A stretch of 64,000 bases of DNA from Aureliella helgolandensis (GTDB lineage Bacteria; Planctomycetota; Planctomycetia; Pirellulales; Pirellulaceae): positions 3,596,001 to 3,660,000 of the forward strand of contig NZ_CP036298.1 in NCBI RefSeq assembly GCF_007752135.1, given 5' to 3'. This document shows, piece after piece, positions 63,375 to 64,000 of this stretch; the stretch's first letter is position 1; each line of letters begins with the position of its first letter. The position numbers and the translations under genes were made by a program. Below the pieces are notes generated by a model that was not told the origin of the DNA, did not search any database, and saw only the letters and a program-made list of their open reading frames with translations.

Positions 63375-64000
63375 ATCCGTCATCAGTTTCAAGCAGGCGC
63401 GCAGAAACACAAACAGGACTCGCCATAAGAAACTCAACAGAAAACTTTGTCGCTGCGAACCCGTATGTCGTTACCGTCCCCTTGGCCCTCACGCACAAGC
63501 AGGGCTACAAGATCCTTACAACCCTGCTGGCTAGCGGCCCCGAGACCTATCCGCTGATTCCGGGAACCGAAAAGTTCGAGGGCCATGAGGTCTATCCGAA
63601 AATTTCGGACCTGCCAATCTTCTCCGAATCACTGTCGATCTCGTCTTCCCCCACAGCTATCCCAACTCCTTTTCTTGCGTTGGGTTCCAGCCTGCCGGTG
63701 TCCGGGGCACCAGGTAACCTACTCGGTACCACCACAAAATGCAGCTGCGTTGAGGGTGACGACGCTATCGCCCGGAATAATTGAGAATAGCACTTAAAGC
63801 GTTCGTTGCTCCAATCCTTGAGAACAACTGAAACACTGGACTGGGTGAGCCTGCGTCGAATTCTGGTCAGAAGCATTGACTAGCGGATCGATAGCTGTAA
63901 TCTACAGGTTGCCGGCTTGCGTGAATTCTTCCGGCGAGTTCGATGAACAAACGTGCAACCTCACCTCGCATGAGACGAGTGATATGCCTTCACCAGAAAA
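63375..64000. other. right end of the window, no supported gene
   Basis: A plus-strand frame at 63482-63784 is 100 codons long and has no gene-like signature; a minus-strand frame overlaps it. I can support neither. Confidence 0.4.

Noticed and set aside
63482-63876. Overlapping 94-100 codon frames at the right end
   Set aside because: They overlap on opposite strands, and neither has a recognisable motif or clear start.

Overview
The window looks like chromosomal DNA of a planctomycete of the Pirellulales type. This rests on gene content, not on a database search: a secreted sulfatase, a DUF1080 protein beside a very large protein with a c-type heme site and a sugar-dehydrogenase-like domain, an ECF sigma factor coupled to a leucine-rich-repeat membrane protein, an HTTM-domain protein, proline/serine-rich secreted proteins, and lpxD-lpxI lipid A genes. 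Spacing between genes is loose and GTG/TTG starts are common.

Layout. 1-10 kb is ordinary chromosome: an HTTM gene pair, a secreted Pro/Ser/Tyr-rich protein, lpxD-lpxI, a cobA-hemD fusion, rpsT with a clear terminator, a DUF268-like protein and thymidylate kinase (tmk). 10.2-13.2 kb is an accessory patch bounded by two diverged copies of the tmk 3' end. It holds small orphan ORFs, a 366-bp tandem repeat and many copies of a short palindrome. 13.3-17.9 kb carries DUF1080 and cytochrome/sugar-dehydrogenase-like frames that look like one gene split at a run of ten A. 18-30 kb holds a TsdA-like diheme cytochrome with an ArsR regulator, a sulfatase, a DUF922-like protein, the ECF sigma/LRR pair, an esterase with EF-hands and a sigma-54 two-component system.

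30.1-38.7 kb is the most coherent functional unit: dabA, dabB, a second NuoL/M-like subunit and a SulP transporter whose C-terminus appears to carry STAS-like and PII-like domains. I read it as an inorganic-carbon uptake operon. A near-consensus sigma-54 promoter and two palindromic enhancer-like sites lie upstream, between dabA and the divergently transcribed sigma-54 activator and its kinase. A porin, an IS256-type insertion sequence and CorA follow.

44.8-54.9 kb holds a heme lipoprotein (DUF3365), rhodanese and NDH-2-like oxidoreductase cassette, an RND efflux pair, a flavin monooxygenase and a Tat-exported protein of unknown function. 55-63.4 kb is a decaying island of NAD and RNA metabolism: a degenerate Nudix protein, a RIO kinase, an HNH protein lacking its catalytic His, a broken metallophosphoesterase, the coupled operon pnuC-nadR-ADP-ribosylglycohydrolase (last gene truncated), a frameshifted TROVE/Ro60 gene, two four-helix-bundle proteins and an odd tRNA-Cys. 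Two copies of a MITE-like repeat (21.4 and 52.4 kb) are dispersed in the window. I found no CRISPR array or rRNA.
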